The notes under the pieces were generated by a model. The model had not been told where the DNA came from, did no database searches, and saw nothing but the letters and a program-made list of their open reading frames with translations. The translations under genes and the position numbers were made by a program. This document shows positions 18,382-27,690 of a stretch of 64,000 bases of DNA, piece after piece. The stretch is from Eggerthella sinensis (GTDB lineage: Bacteria > Actinomycetota > Coriobacteriia > Coriobacteriales > Eggerthellaceae), in assembly GCF_003339815.1 (NCBI RefSeq), contig NZ_PPTT01000003.1, positions 145,879 through 209,878 on the forward strand, read 5' to 3'. Positions within the stretch are counted from its first letter, which is position 1; the number at the start of each line of letters is the position of its first letter.

Positions 18382-21378
18382 ATGGATAAACAAAACATGC
18401 CCTCGCAGGATACCCTGCAAAGTTTCATAAGCGATGGTACGTCGCAGGCCATCTGCGATCGCTATGCGTCGCTTTCCAAAATCGCCGCTACGGCGGATTT
18501 TGGCGATCTCGACCACAATATCGTGGTGCTGGACACGGAAACCACGGGTTTCTCGTTCCATCACGACGAGTTGACGCAGATCGCAGCCGCTCGAATGGAG
18601 AACGGTGAGATTGTCGAGTGGTTCATCACGTTCGTGAACCCCGGCAAGCCTATTCCGGAAGATGTGGCGCACCTTACCGATATTCACGATTGCGATGTAG
18701 CCGATGCGCCGTCCCCTTCGGATGCGCTTGCCGAGCTCGCCGCGTTCGTGGGCGACGCAAAGGTGATCGCGCATAACGCCGAATTCGACCGCACCTTCAC
18801 GACCCGCCACCCGAGCGGGTATCCCCTGCTTGAGAACACGTGGATCGACTCGCTCGACCTTGCGCGCATCGCGCTGCCTCGCTTGAAGTCGCATCGATTG
18901 CTCGACCTCGTGCGCGCATTCGATTTACCGCTGTCGACGCACCGGGCCGACGCCGACGTTGCCGCAACCTGTGCCATTTTCCGCATCTTGCTGGCGGGTG
19001 TGGCAACGATGCCGCCGGCGCTCGTGTGTGAAATCGCGCATATGGCGACGCCTGACGAATGGTCGACGCAGGTGGTGTTCGATCAATTCGCGCAGAAGTA
19101 CGAAAATGTTTCACGTGAAACATCCGACCTGAAGTTCTCGCTGCGCAATCTGCGCAGAGATCGTTTGGGTAAGCTCGAACGCACGGCGAAGCTCGATGCC
19201 GACGACATTGCTGCCGACCCGCAGCTCTCGCTCGTATTCCCCTCGAACGAGGAAATCGTGCAAGCGTTCTCGGAAACGGGGCTCGTAGGCTCGCTCTACA
19301 ACGATTTCGAGCCACGTATGGAACAGGTTGCCATGGCGGAAGCGGTGCGCGGCGCGTTCTCAAGCTCGGAGAACCTGTTGGTTGAAGCGGGGACCGGCGT
19401 TGGCAAGTCCATGGCGTACCTCGTACCGGCCGCGTTGACGGCTCGAGCCAACAATATCGCCGTCGGTGTGGCGACGAAGACGAACACGCTGCTCGATCAG
19501 CTGGTCTATCACGAGCTGCCCGCGCTGTCCGAGGCGCTGAACGCTGACGACTCCGAACGTCCTCCGCTGACGTTTGCGCCGCTCAAAGGCTTCTCTCACT
19601 ATCCCTGCCTGCGAAAAATCGGGCATATCGTGTCGGATGGCGCGCAAACGAAGCTCTTCGGCAATAAGGAACAGTCGCAGGCCCCGGCGCTCGCAGCGCT
19701 CCTGTCGTTCATCGAGCAAACCGAGTACGACGACATGGACAGCCTGAAAATCGACTATCGCATGCTGCCGCGCCGCATAGTGACGACGACCGCGAACGAT
19801 TGCTTGCGCAGGAAGTGTCCCTATTTTGGTACCTCGTGCTTCGTTCACGGGTCGCGCCGCCGCGCCGAGGCGGCCGATATCGTGGTGACGAATCACAGCC
19901 TGTTGTTCTGCGACCTCGTTGCAGACGGAGGGCTGCTGCCCCCTATTCGCTACTGGGTGGTTGACGAGGCCCACGGTGCCGAAGCTGAGGCGCGTCGCGC
20001 GTTCTCGCTGTCGCTCTCAGCGGAGGACATTACGCGCCTGGCGAACCGCGTCGGTGCAGACGAAGCGTCGCGCAATGTGTTCGTGCGCGCCGAGCGCCGT
20101 GTGGTCGTGCCCGGCATGGAAGAGGGATCGTCGCTGTTCTATGCTCTCACGGCGAAAGCCCGCTCGGCGGGTAAAGTGTACGCTGAGGCGGCGCACGAAT
20201 TCTCGTCGCACCTTAAAGACCTTCTATTCTTCGATCAGAATAGAAAGGGTAAGGGGTACGAAATCGTTGAGCTGTGGATCAACAGCGATATACGGGCGAG
20301 CGCAACGTTTTCCCAGGTGGCAAGCTATGGCCGTGCGATGACGCAAGCGGCTGAGAAGCTGGTGACCACGTGTCAGGAGCTTGTGGGCTACCTGGAAGAC
20401 CTCGAGGGTGCGGCGGAGATTCAGCGTGAGATCGCATCGGTGACGATGGAGCTCAAGGAGCAGATGAACGCCGCCGACATCATCCTCGACAAGGCGCCCG
20501 AGACGTACGCGTACGCCGCGACGGTGAGCCGCAAGAAGGATCGCGTAGCCGAGAAGCTTGAGGCGTTGCTGATCAACGTGGGCGAAGCCATGAACGAAAC
20601 GCTGTTCGAGCGCACGCATTCCACCGTGTTCGCGTCGGCGACCCTGGCGGTTGACGACAAGTTCGACGCGTTCGAGAGCGCGTTGGGGCTGAACGCCTCG
20701 GAGCACTCGACCTGCCAGACCTGCAAGCTGGACTCCAGCTACGATTTCGACGCCAATATGACCGTCTATGTGGCCAGCGACATGCCGGAACCGAACGAAG
20801 CGGCCTATCTTTCGGCTTTGCAGCGCCTGCTCGTTGCCGTGCACCGTGCTCAAAACGGCTCGATGTTGACGTTGTTCACGAATCGCCGCGAGATGGAGCG
20901 CTGTTTCGACGAAGTGCAACCCCAGCTCAAAGAGGACGATCTGCGTGTTGTGTGCCAGAAATGGGGCGTGTCCGTGAAGGGCCTGCGCGACGACTTCTTG
21001 GCAGACGAGCACCTGTCCCTCTTCGCGCTCAAGAGCTTCTGGGAAGGGTTCGACGCGCCGGGTGCCACGCTGAAGGGCGTCATCATCCCGAAACTGCCGT
21101 TCGCGAAGCCGACTGACCCCCTGTCGTGCGAACGCGCGGCACGCGATGACCAGGCATGGCGCCGGTACGTGCTGCCCGCCGCCGTGCTCGAGACGAAGCA
21201 GGCTGCCGGCCGCCTGATCAGGAAGGCCGACGACACCGGCGTGCTCATCCTGACCGACCGCCGTCTGCTGACGAAGAGCTACGGAAAGGCGTTCCTCAAC
21301 TCGCTGCCGAGCAGGACTATCAAGGTGATGACGGCGTCGGAGATTGCTGCCGACCTCGAGCGCGCGAACAACGGGTAG
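18382..21378 (+). CDS. dinG: DnaQ-type exonuclease / DinG-family helicase fusion
   Basis: A 998-residue two-part DNA repair enzyme. Residues about 40-210 form a 3'-5' exonuclease of the DnaQ type, with Exo I VLDTETTGF, Exo II HNAEFDRTF and Exo III HRADADVAATCAIF. The rest is a superfamily-2 XPD/DinG helicase with Walker A AGTGVGKSMAYLVPA (about 336), iron-sulfur-cluster-type cysteines (C about 407, then NDCLRRKCPYFGTSC at about 472) and the VVDEAHGAEAE box (about 525). B. subtilis DinG has a similar exonuclease part but lost helicase activity; here the DEAH box and cysteines are kept. A parS copy is inside the linker. No strong ribosome site precedes the ATG at 18382. Confidence 0.87.
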   Translation: MDKQNMPSQDTLQSFISDGTSQAICDRYASLSKIAATADFGDLDHNIVVLDTETTGFSFHHDELTQIAAARMENGEIVEWFITFVNPGKPIPEDVAHLTDIHDCDVADAPSPSDALAELAAFVGDAKVIAHNAEFDRTFTTRHPSGYPLLENTWIDSLDLARIALPRLKSHRLLDLVRAFDLPLSTHRADADVAATCAIFRILLAGVATMPPALVCEIAHMATPDEWSTQVVFDQFAQKYENVSRETSDLKFSLRNLRRDRLGKLERTAKLDADDIAADPQLSLVFPSNEEIVQAFSETGLVGSLYNDFEPRMEQVAMAEAVRGAFSSSENLLVEAGTGVGKSMAYLVPAALTARANNIAVGVATKTNTLLDQLVYHELPALSEALNADDSERPPLTFAPLKGFSHYPCLRKIGHIVSDGAQTKLFGNKEQSQAPALAALLSFIEQTEYDDMDSLKIDYRMLPRRIVTTTANDCLRRKCPYFGTSCFVHGSRRRAEAADIVVTNHSLLFCDLVADGGLLPPIRYWVVDEAHGAEAEARRAFSLSLSAEDITRLANRVGADEASRNVFVRAERRVVVPGMEEGSSLFYALTAKARSAGKVYAEAAHEFSSHLKDLLFFDQNRKGKGYEIVELWINSDIRASATFSQVASYGRAMTQAAEKLVTTCQELVGYLEDLEGAAEIQREIASVTMELKEQMNAADIILDKAPETYAYAATVSRKKDRVAEKLEALLINVGEAMNETLFERTHSTVFASATLAVDDKFDAFESALGLNASEHSTCQTCKLDSSYDFDANMTVYVASDMPEPNEAAYLSALQRLLVAVHRAQNGSMLTLFTNRREMERCFDEVQPQLKEDDLRVVCQKWGVSVKGLRDDFLADEHLSLFALKSFWEGFDAPGATLKGVIIPKLPFAKPTDPLSCERAARDDQAWRRYVLPAAVLETKQAAGRLIRKADDTGVLILTDRRLLTKSYGKAFLNSLPSRTIKVMTASEIAADLERANNG
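19107..19122. other. parS centromere site 12 (inside dinG-like gene)
   Basis: Exact TGTTTCACGTGAAACA, read in frame as N-V-S-R-E-T, in the linker between the exonuclease and helicase parts. Confidence 0.95.
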
Positions 21379-21402
21379 CGCAGGGCGAACCAGCAGGTAC
21401 GA

Positions 21403-22722
21403 ATGGGCAAGTGGGAAGACAAAATAACGCGCGCCGCGCACATCAAGAAGCACACCCGCGGCACGTCGAACGAGATATCGTTCAGCGTCCTCGACGCGGC
21501 GAAAAACGCGCTCGACGGGGATGCGAACGACAAGCAGAAGCATGCGCCCTTCTCGGGGCGCATCTCGCTGTTCACCCTGCCTGGTCGCCGCAAGAAACCG
21601 GCGGGCACGCCGACGAAGGAACGAGGACTCCCCCTCTCAACAGGCGATTTCGTCTCGGTTGAAGACAGCGGACCCGTCCCTAAGCTCAATACCATGTCCC
21701 CTCCTCGCACGTCGGCGCCCGCTGCGAGCTCATCTGCCGCCATCGTCCCGGCAAAGCTGAAACGTTCCCCCGAGGAAGAAATCGCACGCCGCAAGGCGCG
21801 CCGCCGCTTGAGCAAGGTACTCGCCATATCCGTGGTCGTGGTGGTGACGATTGGCTTGCTGGTAGCGGGCGGAGGTTACCTCTATCACGATTTCCAGAAT
21901 CAGCAGGGGCATGTGGCCGTGCTCGATGAAGCGTTGAACCTGGTCAGAGAAACAGACGAGCCGCTTCATCAGCTGAACGACGTCGTGTCCGATCCCTTCA
22001 AGGAGGGCAATGCCGCCGCACGCGCCTCCATCCGTGAAAAAGCGGAAGCGGTGGACGAGCAGCTGCAGCAAGCCGATAAGAAGGCGCGTGAGGTCTCGGT
22101 CGATTTGAAGAACCAGCGCGATAAGGAAGCGGCGAATCAGACGGTGGTCACCATTTCCGCACGCCGTGCGCTTTTGGAGCAGGGACAGGTGCTCATGGAC
22201 GCCGCCGACGCAGCCGAGGACGCATCGAAGCGCGTCGACGGTGCGTGGAAACTCGTGATGCAAGGCGATGAACTGGCTCGACAGGCGGCGCAGCTCATTA
22301 CCGAAACCACCGCGGAGAACGTGGAGGCATCCAAGGACAAGACGAACGAGGCACTTTCGACGCTCGACGACGCCCTGGCGGGCTTCGTCGACGCGCAGAT
22401 GACGTACGATCTGGCAGATTTCTCGCCCTTCATCGACTACATCCAAAAGCGGCAGGAGTCGCTCGGGTACGCCATCGCATCGGATGACGCGCTGTTAGCG
22501 AAGAACAAGGAGGAAGCGACCGCTCAGAACAACGCGTACAACATCGCCGACGCCGAAGCGGCCACGCTTGCGAAGGCGTTGCCGGCCGATCCGTCGAGTC
22601 TTGTGGACGAGGCGTTCGAAACGGCTACGGCGGAAGCTTCAAAGGCCTATTCAACAGCACGTTTACAAGCCGGAACAGCTGACGCTTTTATTACTGATTA
22701 TTTGGGTACAGGGAGCAAATAG
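21403..22722 (+). CDS. Membrane-anchored coiled-coil protein, unknown function
   Basis: A 439-residue protein I cannot name. Residues 1-135 are basic and Pro/Ser-rich and probably cytoplasmic. A single membrane span lies at about 143-165 (VLAISVVVVVTIGLLVAGGG). The outside part is almost wholly helical and Ala/Glu/Lys-rich, with heptad-like runs (SIREKAEAVDEQLQQADKKA, ARRALLEQGQVLMDAADAAE), predicting extended coiled coil. No enzymatic motif is visible. It starts 24 bases after the dinG-like gene, so the two may be co-transcribed. Confidence 0.75.
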   Translation: MGKWEDKITRAAHIKKHTRGTSNEISFSVLDAAKNALDGDANDKQKHAPFSGRISLFTLPGRRKKPAGTPTKERGLPLSTGDFVSVEDSGPVPKLNTMSPPRTSAPAASSSAAIVPAKLKRSPEEEIARRKARRRLSKVLAISVVVVVTIGLLVAGGGYLYHDFQNQQGHVAVLDEALNLVRETDEPLHQLNDVVSDPFKEGNAAARASIREKAEAVDEQLQQADKKAREVSVDLKNQRDKEAANQTVVTISARRALLEQGQVLMDAADAAEDASKRVDGAWKLVMQGDELARQAAQLITETTAENVEASKDKTNEALSTLDDALAGFVDAQMTYDLADFSPFIDYIQKRQESLGYAIASDDALLAKNKEEATAQNNAYNIADAEAATLAKALPADPSSLVDEAFETATAEASKAYSTARLQAGTADAFITDYLGTGSK

Positions 22723-22776
22723 CGTATACTTCCCTTATGTGTGCCTTGTAGAATCACCAACGAAAGGCAAAAGAGT

Positions 22777-25700
22777 ATGCCGGACATACTGGATCACGTC
22801 GCATATTTATCACAGGAAATCGGTCCCCGTCCTGCGGGAACCGAAGAAGAGCAGCAAGCGGCGTTGTACATCACTGAGCAAATGCAGAAGGAAGCAGGCC
22901 TTTCTGCCATCATCGAAGATTTCAGCGGCGCTCCCGGAGCCGATGCCCCGCGGGTTATCTGTTGCGCGTGTACGCTGGTCATCACGATCGCTGCGCTGTT
23001 CTTGCCGATCGTGGGCGTTGCTTCCATCATCGTTACGCTCATAGCTGCGCTGTTGTTCGCCGCCGAGGTGTTTAATCGCCCCGTGCTGTCACGCGCTTTC
23101 GCGCGCGGTGTCAGCCAGAACGTGGTGGCGAAGTACGAGCCCAGCTACTCGGCCGAGAGCGGCGGGTCGCGTCGCCGGAAGGTGGTCGTGGTTGCTCGCT
23201 ACGATAGCGGCAAGGTGCGCGCCGAGCTCAACGGACCGGTGCTCGCGGCGCTCCCCATCCTGCAATGGGCGACGTTCGGTGCAATGGTATTTCTCCCGTT
23301 GCTGCTGATCATTCGCAACGTGTTCTTCCTCAATGCCGAAGGCGCGGCCGCAATCGTGTTGACGGTTCTCGCGGTGATCGCGCTTGTGTTGGTTGCGCTT
23401 CCGCTCGTGTTCGCGCTGCTGCACAAGCTTGCTGCTTACAACGAAGCGGCGAACTGCAATGCTGCCGGTACGGCCGTGCTCATGGAAGTGGCCCGCCGCG
23501 TCGGCCGCGGCCGCGTGAGCGAAGCCGAGCTCGCCGCGCGCGCTGATGCCTCCATCCACGGCGAAGAGGCCGCTCGTGCGGCGGGCCTCGTGCCCGAGGG
23601 CGCGCAGCTCGTGTACGAAGCGGCTAGCGTGAAGCCGCCCGAGCCCGCCCCGCAGACGCCCGAAGCGCGCCTTGCCGCCGCGAAGGCGGCGGTGGCTGCC
23701 CTTTCCGGCAAGCCCGTGACAGGCGTGTCGGCGTCCGACATCGCGCAAAACCTCGTGCAGATCAAGGAGCCGCCCCTGCCGGTGCCGTCCGAAGAGGGCT
23801 ACCACGAGCTGCGCGACGAGACACGCGAAGCCCTGACCAGCATTCCCGAAGACACGATGCAGGAAGCCATCGCGCATGCCGAGGCAGCCGCTGCTGCAGC
23901 GGCTGCTCACGAAGCCGAGCTTGCCGCCGCCGCTGCCAACATGGCCGCGTCGTCGTTTGCTGCGGTGAACGAGGCGAACGCGAGTGCGCCGAGTGACGGC
24001 GTGCCCGACTGGTTCAAGAAGGCGCAGGAGAAGGCGAAGAAGCCGCGCAATGCCGACAAGCCGGCGCAGCGCTCTCGCTTTGCGAGCGCCCTTGACGCCG
24101 CGGTGAACGAAAGTGCTGGTCATTTCGCCGAAGCAAGCACTACTGTCGATCATCGTCCGGAAGAATCGCTCGATGCCGGTCGCGATGAGATTCGCGAAGT
24201 GAAGGCTCCGCAGTGGAGCGCGGCGGAACCCGAAGGCTCCGCGCGCTACGAAGCGCCCGAGTCGGGCGTGTACGAGCTTCCTACCGAGGGCGAGCCCGCG
24301 CAGGCTGCTCCGGTTGTGCAAGAAGCCGCGGTTCCTGCCGCAGCTCCGGCTCCGGCCGACCCGTTCTCCACCACCGCCATGCCGCCGATCGACGTGAGCG
24401 AGCTGCACCTCGGCGACGTGCCGCCTATCAGCGACGTTCCCATGCCCTCGTTCCTCGATCCGCGCAAGGTACAGGAAGAGGCGCGCGCCGCGCAGCAGGA
24501 TGAACGGCGCACGGGCAATCGCGTGGATGTGACGGGCGCTCCCATCGGGGCGAGCGGTCGTATCGACGTCGTTGCCGAACGGTACGAGGAGCGCGTTGTG
24601 GCTGCTCCGGGTGCTGAAGATGCTGCTTCGCGGCCCATCGTGCTGCCCGATATCGGCGCTGCCTCGTCGAACCTCACGCCTATTTCCGAGCTGCCGAAGC
24701 AGCGCGCCCCGCTCGCCGACGTGGAATCGTCGGGCAAGAGCGCCGCAAAGAGCCTGCTCACCATGCTGCCCTCCATCAACCTGGGCGGTACCGCAGAAAG
24801 CGACTCGGCAAGCGACGACGTTCCGGCTTCCGATCAGGCTGCTTCCTCGAAGAAGCCGTCCCTGCGTTCGATGCTGCCGTCGCTGTCCGGTTCTATCAGC
24901 CGCGAGGATCTTGCCGAGGGTAAAACCTCGAACGTGAGCGCTGCGGGAGCCTTCGTACCCGCGGGCGCAACCGGCACGTTCGCCCCTATCGGTGACGAGC
25001 TCCTGGACAACGTCGACCCCGACGACATCTACGTCGACGATGCCGACGACTCCGCGTACGATCAGAACTTCACCGAGACGGGCGCGTTCGCCGGTCCGGG
25101 GTACGTGGAAATGCCCAAGTCGCGCGTGCATCGTCTGTTCGACCGCCTGCGTCGCAAGAACAAGGACGAGGAAGCCTCGCCCCAGGAATGGCTCGAAGTT
25201 GACGAGACGTTCGATGCCCGTACCGTGGGTGCCGAACGCGGCGGTTGGGAAAGCTTCCGCGAAGAAGACGATCCCCTGGACCCCTCTGCCACCACGCGCA
25301 TGGATCCGTACCAGGTTGGCTACGAAGACGATCAGTACGGTACGTTCGAGGACGACGACTTCGAGAACGCCGACGGGTTCGATTACGAGGACGACGACGA
25401 ATTCGACAACTACGGCCCGGACAACCGTCGCCCGTGGAACGGCGGCGCGTTCTCGCCTCGTCGCATGGAGAAGGCGGAGCTCGGTTCGGAAGACCTCATG
25501 GGCGAAGCGTCCGAAGGCCTCGACTTCGAGGACCCCGATGTGCCGGCCGAACTCAAGCAGATCTACCAGTTCCGCAACCCCGACATCAACACGGAAGTAT
25601 GGTTCGTCGCGCTCGGTTCCGAATTGGCTCAGAACGGCGGCATGCGTGCGTTCCTCACCGAGCATCAGCAGGATCTTCGCGGCTCCATCATCATCGACCT

Positions 25701-26022
25701 CGACGCGCTTGGTGCGGGCGACCTGTGCATGATCGAGCAGGAGGGCATGTACCGTGCGGTGAAAACGTCTTCGCGCATGAAGCGGTACGTGAAGAAGGCT
25801 TCGCAGGCCACCGGCCTCAACGTGGGCAGCGCCCAAATCAAGTGGAAGGACAGCGCTGCATCGTACGCCATCAAGCAGGGCTACCAGGCAATGCACCTGG
25901 TGGGTATGCATGGTGCCAAGCCGGCGTTCTTCGCGCAGGGCGACGACGTGCTCGAGAACATCGACGAGCAGACGCTCGAGGAGAATACCGAGTTTGTTAT
26001 GGAGTTGTTGAAGAATATATAA
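22777..26022 (+). CDS. Membrane protein with split, probably inactive M28 peptidase fold
   Basis: A 1081-residue protein. The N-terminus (HVAYLSQEIGPRPAGTEEEQ) and C-terminus (from about 928) resemble the two ends of an M28 zinc aminopeptidase. Hydrophobic spans lie at about 59-98 and 155-218. Between about 245 and 925 is a long low-complexity insertion, Ala/Glu-rich and then very acidic (YEDDDEFDNYGPDNRRPWNG). The expected metal ligands look altered: the AHYDS-like motif reads ARYDSG (141-145), the ANDNAxG-like motif reads ANCNAAG (225-231), and the final S-D-H motif reads KDSAAS (1024-1029). The Glu (949) and Asp (976) positions remain. It therefore looks like a pseudo-enzyme or scaffold; orthologue comparison would settle this. 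Confidence 0.7.
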   Translation: MPDILDHVAYLSQEIGPRPAGTEEEQQAALYITEQMQKEAGLSAIIEDFSGAPGADAPRVICCACTLVITIAALFLPIVGVASIIVTLIAALLFAAEVFNRPVLSRAFARGVSQNVVAKYEPSYSAESGGSRRRKVVVVARYDSGKVRAELNGPVLAALPILQWATFGAMVFLPLLLIIRNVFFLNAEGAAAIVLTVLAVIALVLVALPLVFALLHKLAAYNEAANCNAAGTAVLMEVARRVGRGRVSEAELAARADASIHGEEAARAAGLVPEGAQLVYEAASVKPPEPAPQTPEARLAAAKAAVAALSGKPVTGVSASDIAQNLVQIKEPPLPVPSEEGYHELRDETREALTSIPEDTMQEAIAHAEAAAAAAAAHEAELAAAAANMAASSFAAVNEANASAPSDGVPDWFKKAQEKAKKPRNADKPAQRSRFASALDAAVNESAGHFAEASTTVDHRPEESLDAGRDEIREVKAPQWSAAEPEGSARYEAPESGVYELPTEGEPAQAAPVVQEAAVPAAAPAPADPFSTTAMPPIDVSELHLGDVPPISDVPMPSFLDPRKVQEEARAAQQDERRTGNRVDVTGAPIGASGRIDVVAERYEERVVAAPGAEDAASRPIVLPDIGAASSNLTPISELPKQRAPLADVESSGKSAAKSLLTMLPSINLGGTAESDSASDDVPASDQAASSKKPSLRSMLPSLSGSISREDLAEGKTSNVSAAGAFVPAGATGTFAPIGDELLDNVDPDDIYVDDADDSAYDQNFTETGAFAGPGYVEMPKSRVHRLFDRLRRKNKDEEASPQEWLEVDETFDARTVGAERGGWESFREEDDPLDPSATTRMDPYQVGYEDDQYGTFEDDDFENADGFDYEDDDEFDNYGPDNRRPWNGGAFSPRRMEKAELGSEDLMGEASEGLDFEDPDVPAELKQIYQFRNPDINTEVWFVALGSELAQNGGMRAFLTEHQQDLRGSIIIDLDALGAGDLCMIEQEGMYRAVKTSSRMKRYVKKASQATGLNVGSAQIKWKDSAASYAIKQGYQAMHLVGMHGAKPAFFAQGDDVLENIDEQTLEENTEFVMELLKNI

Positions 26023-26171
26023 TGCGCCAACGGTGTCCCCGGTAGCTCGTTTGGAGCGTACCGTATAATACGGATTCGTGTGTGCTGGGAACAACGAACG
26101 AAGCGCACCGACAAGTTGCAGGATGAAAGCGTCCTGCTCAAGTACAGGAACAGAGAGGTGTTTTTGCAGCC

Positions 26172-26321
26172 ATGGCGATTGAAGCATATTGCGTGAAGTG
26201 CAAGGCCAAGAAGGAAATGAAGGATCCCGTCGAGAGCCTGACGAAGAACGGCAAGCCTATCACGAAGGGCAAGTGCCCCGACTGCGGCACCACCATTTGC
26301 CGCATCGGTGCTGCGAAATAA
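26172..26321 (+). CDS. Small zinc-ribbon protein (DUF5679-like)
   Basis: A 49-residue protein, MAIEAYCVKCKAKKEMKDP..., with two CxxC pairs (CVKC at 7-10 and CPDC near 35-38) separated by a KNGKPITKGK turn, then TTICRIG. This is the pattern of the DUF5679 family, a small zinc ribbon found in many Actinobacteria; its role is not known. The 150-base leader (26023-26171) contains a TATAAT at about 26065 and a small hairpin (GCAGGA...TCCTGC), but I see no known riboswitch. A strong terminator follows. Confidence 0.85.
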   Translation: MAIEAYCVKCKAKKEMKDPVESLTKNGKPITKGKCPDCGTTICRIGAAK

Positions 26322-26343
26322 CCTCGCGCTCACCCGATGACGA

Positions 26344-26371
26344 AAAGGACGGCGTATGCCGTCCTTTTTTT
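26344..26371 (+). terminator. Intrinsic terminator after DUF5679 gene
   Basis: Stem AAAGGACGGC / GCCGTCCTTT with a GTAT loop, followed by more Ts. A textbook rho-independent terminator. Confidence 0.92.
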
Positions 26372-26403
26372 GCGCCTTTTGTCGCATTGGGCCGCGCATG
26401 CGC

Positions 26404-26409
26404 TATAAT
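26404..26409 (+). promoter_or_regulatory. Predicted -10 of tRNA-Gly promoter
   Basis: TATAAT at 26404-26409, 12 bases before the mature tRNA 5' end, a typical spacing for a tRNA promoter. The -35 element is not clear. Confidence 0.5.
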
Positions 26410-26421
26410 TTGTTCCTGCAT

Positions 26422-26496
26422 GCGGGTGTCGCCAAGTGGTAAGGCCCAAGCTTCCCAAGCTTGTATTCGCGGGTTCGAGTCCCGTCACCCGCTCCA
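26422..26496 (+). tRNA. tRNA-Gly (anticodon CCC)
   Basis: Cloverleaf read by eye. The acceptor stem is GCGGGTG / CACCCGC; the D arm is GCCAAGTGGTAAGGC. The anticodon stem CAAGC / GCTTG encloses loop TTCCCAA, giving anticodon CCC. The T arm has GCGGG TTCGAGT CCCGT, the discriminator is T, and CCA is encoded. A GC hairpin (26509-26532) follows and may end the transcript. Confidence 0.95.
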
Positions 26497-26508
26497 ATGC
26501 TTACGAAT

Positions 26509-26532
26509 CGAAACCCGCTGCGGCGGGTTTCG
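26509..26532 (+). terminator. Terminator-like hairpin after tRNA-Gly
   Basis: Stem CGAAACCCGC / GCGGGTTTCG with a TGCG loop. It lacks a clear T run, so it may be a processing or weak termination structure. Confidence 0.5.
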
Positions 26533-26555
26533 TCAATTATGGGAGGTGACGAACC

Positions 26556-27227
26556 ATGAGCGATCAGAACACCCCAACGTTCGACACGTTCATTTTCGAC
26601 CTTGACGGCACGCTGCTCGACACGCTGCCGGATTTGGTGGAGCTGACGAACGCCGCGCTCAACGAGCAGGGATTCCCCAGCCGAACCACCGATGAGATTC
26701 ATAGCTTTGTGGGCAACGGCGCCCGGGCGCTCATGTATCAGGCGGTTCCAGCGGATGCGACAACCGAGCAAGCCGAAGCAGCAATGCGCCGATGGATGGA
26801 GCTGTACCCCGTCATCGGCAACAAGCTGACGGAGCCGTATCCTCATATCGAAGAGGCCCTCGCCGAACTCGCCGCTCGCGGCATCAATCTCGGCGTGCTG
26901 TCGAACAAGTTCGACCAGGGCGTACACGACGTGATCGACGCGTACCTTCCCGGAATGTTTCACGTGAAACATGGCGAATGTGCCGACATTCCGCGCAAGC
27001 CCGATCCGACGGGTCTGCTGCGCTCCATCGCCGAGCTGGGATCGACTCCCGACCGCACGGCGTACGTGGGCGACTCGCCGGGAGACGTTGCCGTGTCGCG
27101 CAATGCCGGCACGTTCGCCATCGGCGTGGCGTGGGGTTACCATCATGCGGACGACCTGCGCGCTGCAGGAGCCGACGTGGTTCTTGAGGACGCGCGCGAG
27201 CTGTTGCGATTCGCGGAGGTGCGTTAA
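26556..27227 (+). CDS. HAD-family phosphatase, phosphoglycolate-phosphatase-like
   Basis: A 223-residue haloacid-dehalogenase hydrolase of the Gph/PGMB type. Motif I is FDLDGTLLDTLPDLVELTNA, motif II LGVLSNKFDQ, motif III the Lys in RKPDPTGLL, motif IV YVGDSPGDVAVSRNAG. The helical cap follows motif I. Phosphoglycolate is the likely substrate by resemblance only. A parS copy lies within the gene, between motifs II and III, read as M-F-H-V-K-H. The ribosome site GGGAGGTGA is eight bases upstream. The stop abuts the vanZ start. Confidence 0.85.
   Translation: MSDQNTPTFDTFIFDLDGTLLDTLPDLVELTNAALNEQGFPSRTTDEIHSFVGNGARALMYQAVPADATTEQAEAAMRRWMELYPVIGNKLTEPYPHIEEALAELAARGINLGVLSNKFDQGVHDVIDAYLPGMFHVKHGECADIPRKPDPTGLLRSIAELGSTPDRTAYVGDSPGDVAVSRNAGTFAIGVAWGYHHADDLRAAGADVVLEDARELLRFAEVR
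26956..26971. other. parS centromere site 13 (inside HAD phosphatase gene)
   Basis: Exact TGTTTCACGTGAAACA inside the phosphatase reading frame, in a different frame from sites 8 and 12 (read as M-F-H-V-K-H). Confidence 0.95.
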
Positions 27228-27686
27228 GTGGTGGAAACCGTGCGCAAGCAATCGACGCGCTTCGTGGTAGTCAGCTGGGTGGCTGTTGCCGTGTGGGCGT
27301 GCTTTATCTTCTTCATGTCCTCGAACACGAGCACTGGCCTTAACGAGGGCCTCGGCATTTTCTCGAGCATCTATCGGGCGATGCAGGACGTGCAGGCTTC
27401 GATCCTCGGTCCCGACGCCGACCTGCTCTCGTCGATCGCCCATTTTTGCGAGTACACCGTATTCGGGGCCCTTCTGGCGAACGCGCTGCGCTGCCACATG
27501 CCGCTGCGCCGTGCGTGTTTGGTGGCCATCGCCTGTGCGAGTCTGTACGGCGTGAGCGATGAATTCCATCAGCTGTTCGTTCCCGGCCGCATGTGCGATC
27601 CGGTGGACTGGATGGTTGACACGGCCGGCGCGACGCTCGGTTCGGGAATATTCTACGCGGTGCAGCGAAAGCGGAAGCGCGCCTAG
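27228..27686 (+). CDS. VanZ-family membrane protein
   Basis: A 152-residue integral membrane protein. It has four hydrophobic spans and the VanZ pattern: FFMSSNTSTGLNEGLGI, SIAHFCEYTVFGALLANALR, GVSDEFHQLFVPGRMCDPVD and WMVDTAGATLGSGIFYAVQ. VanZ of enterococci gives low-level teicoplanin resistance; most family members have no assigned role. The start is GTG directly after the phosphatase stop, with GGAGG eight bases upstream, so translation is probably coupled. Confidence 0.85.
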   Translation: MVETVRKQSTRFVVVSWVAVAVWACFIFFMSSNTSTGLNEGLGIFSSIYRAMQDVQASILGPDADLLSSIAHFCEYTVFGALLANALRCHMPLRRACLVAIACASLYGVSDEFHQLFVPGRMCDPVDWMVDTAGATLGSGIFYAVQRKRKRA

Positions 27687-27690
27687 TTCG

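Noticed and set aside
23089..26187. Long frame antisense to the M28-like gene
   Set aside because: Low-complexity coding DNA of the sense gene produces it; no recognisable protein.
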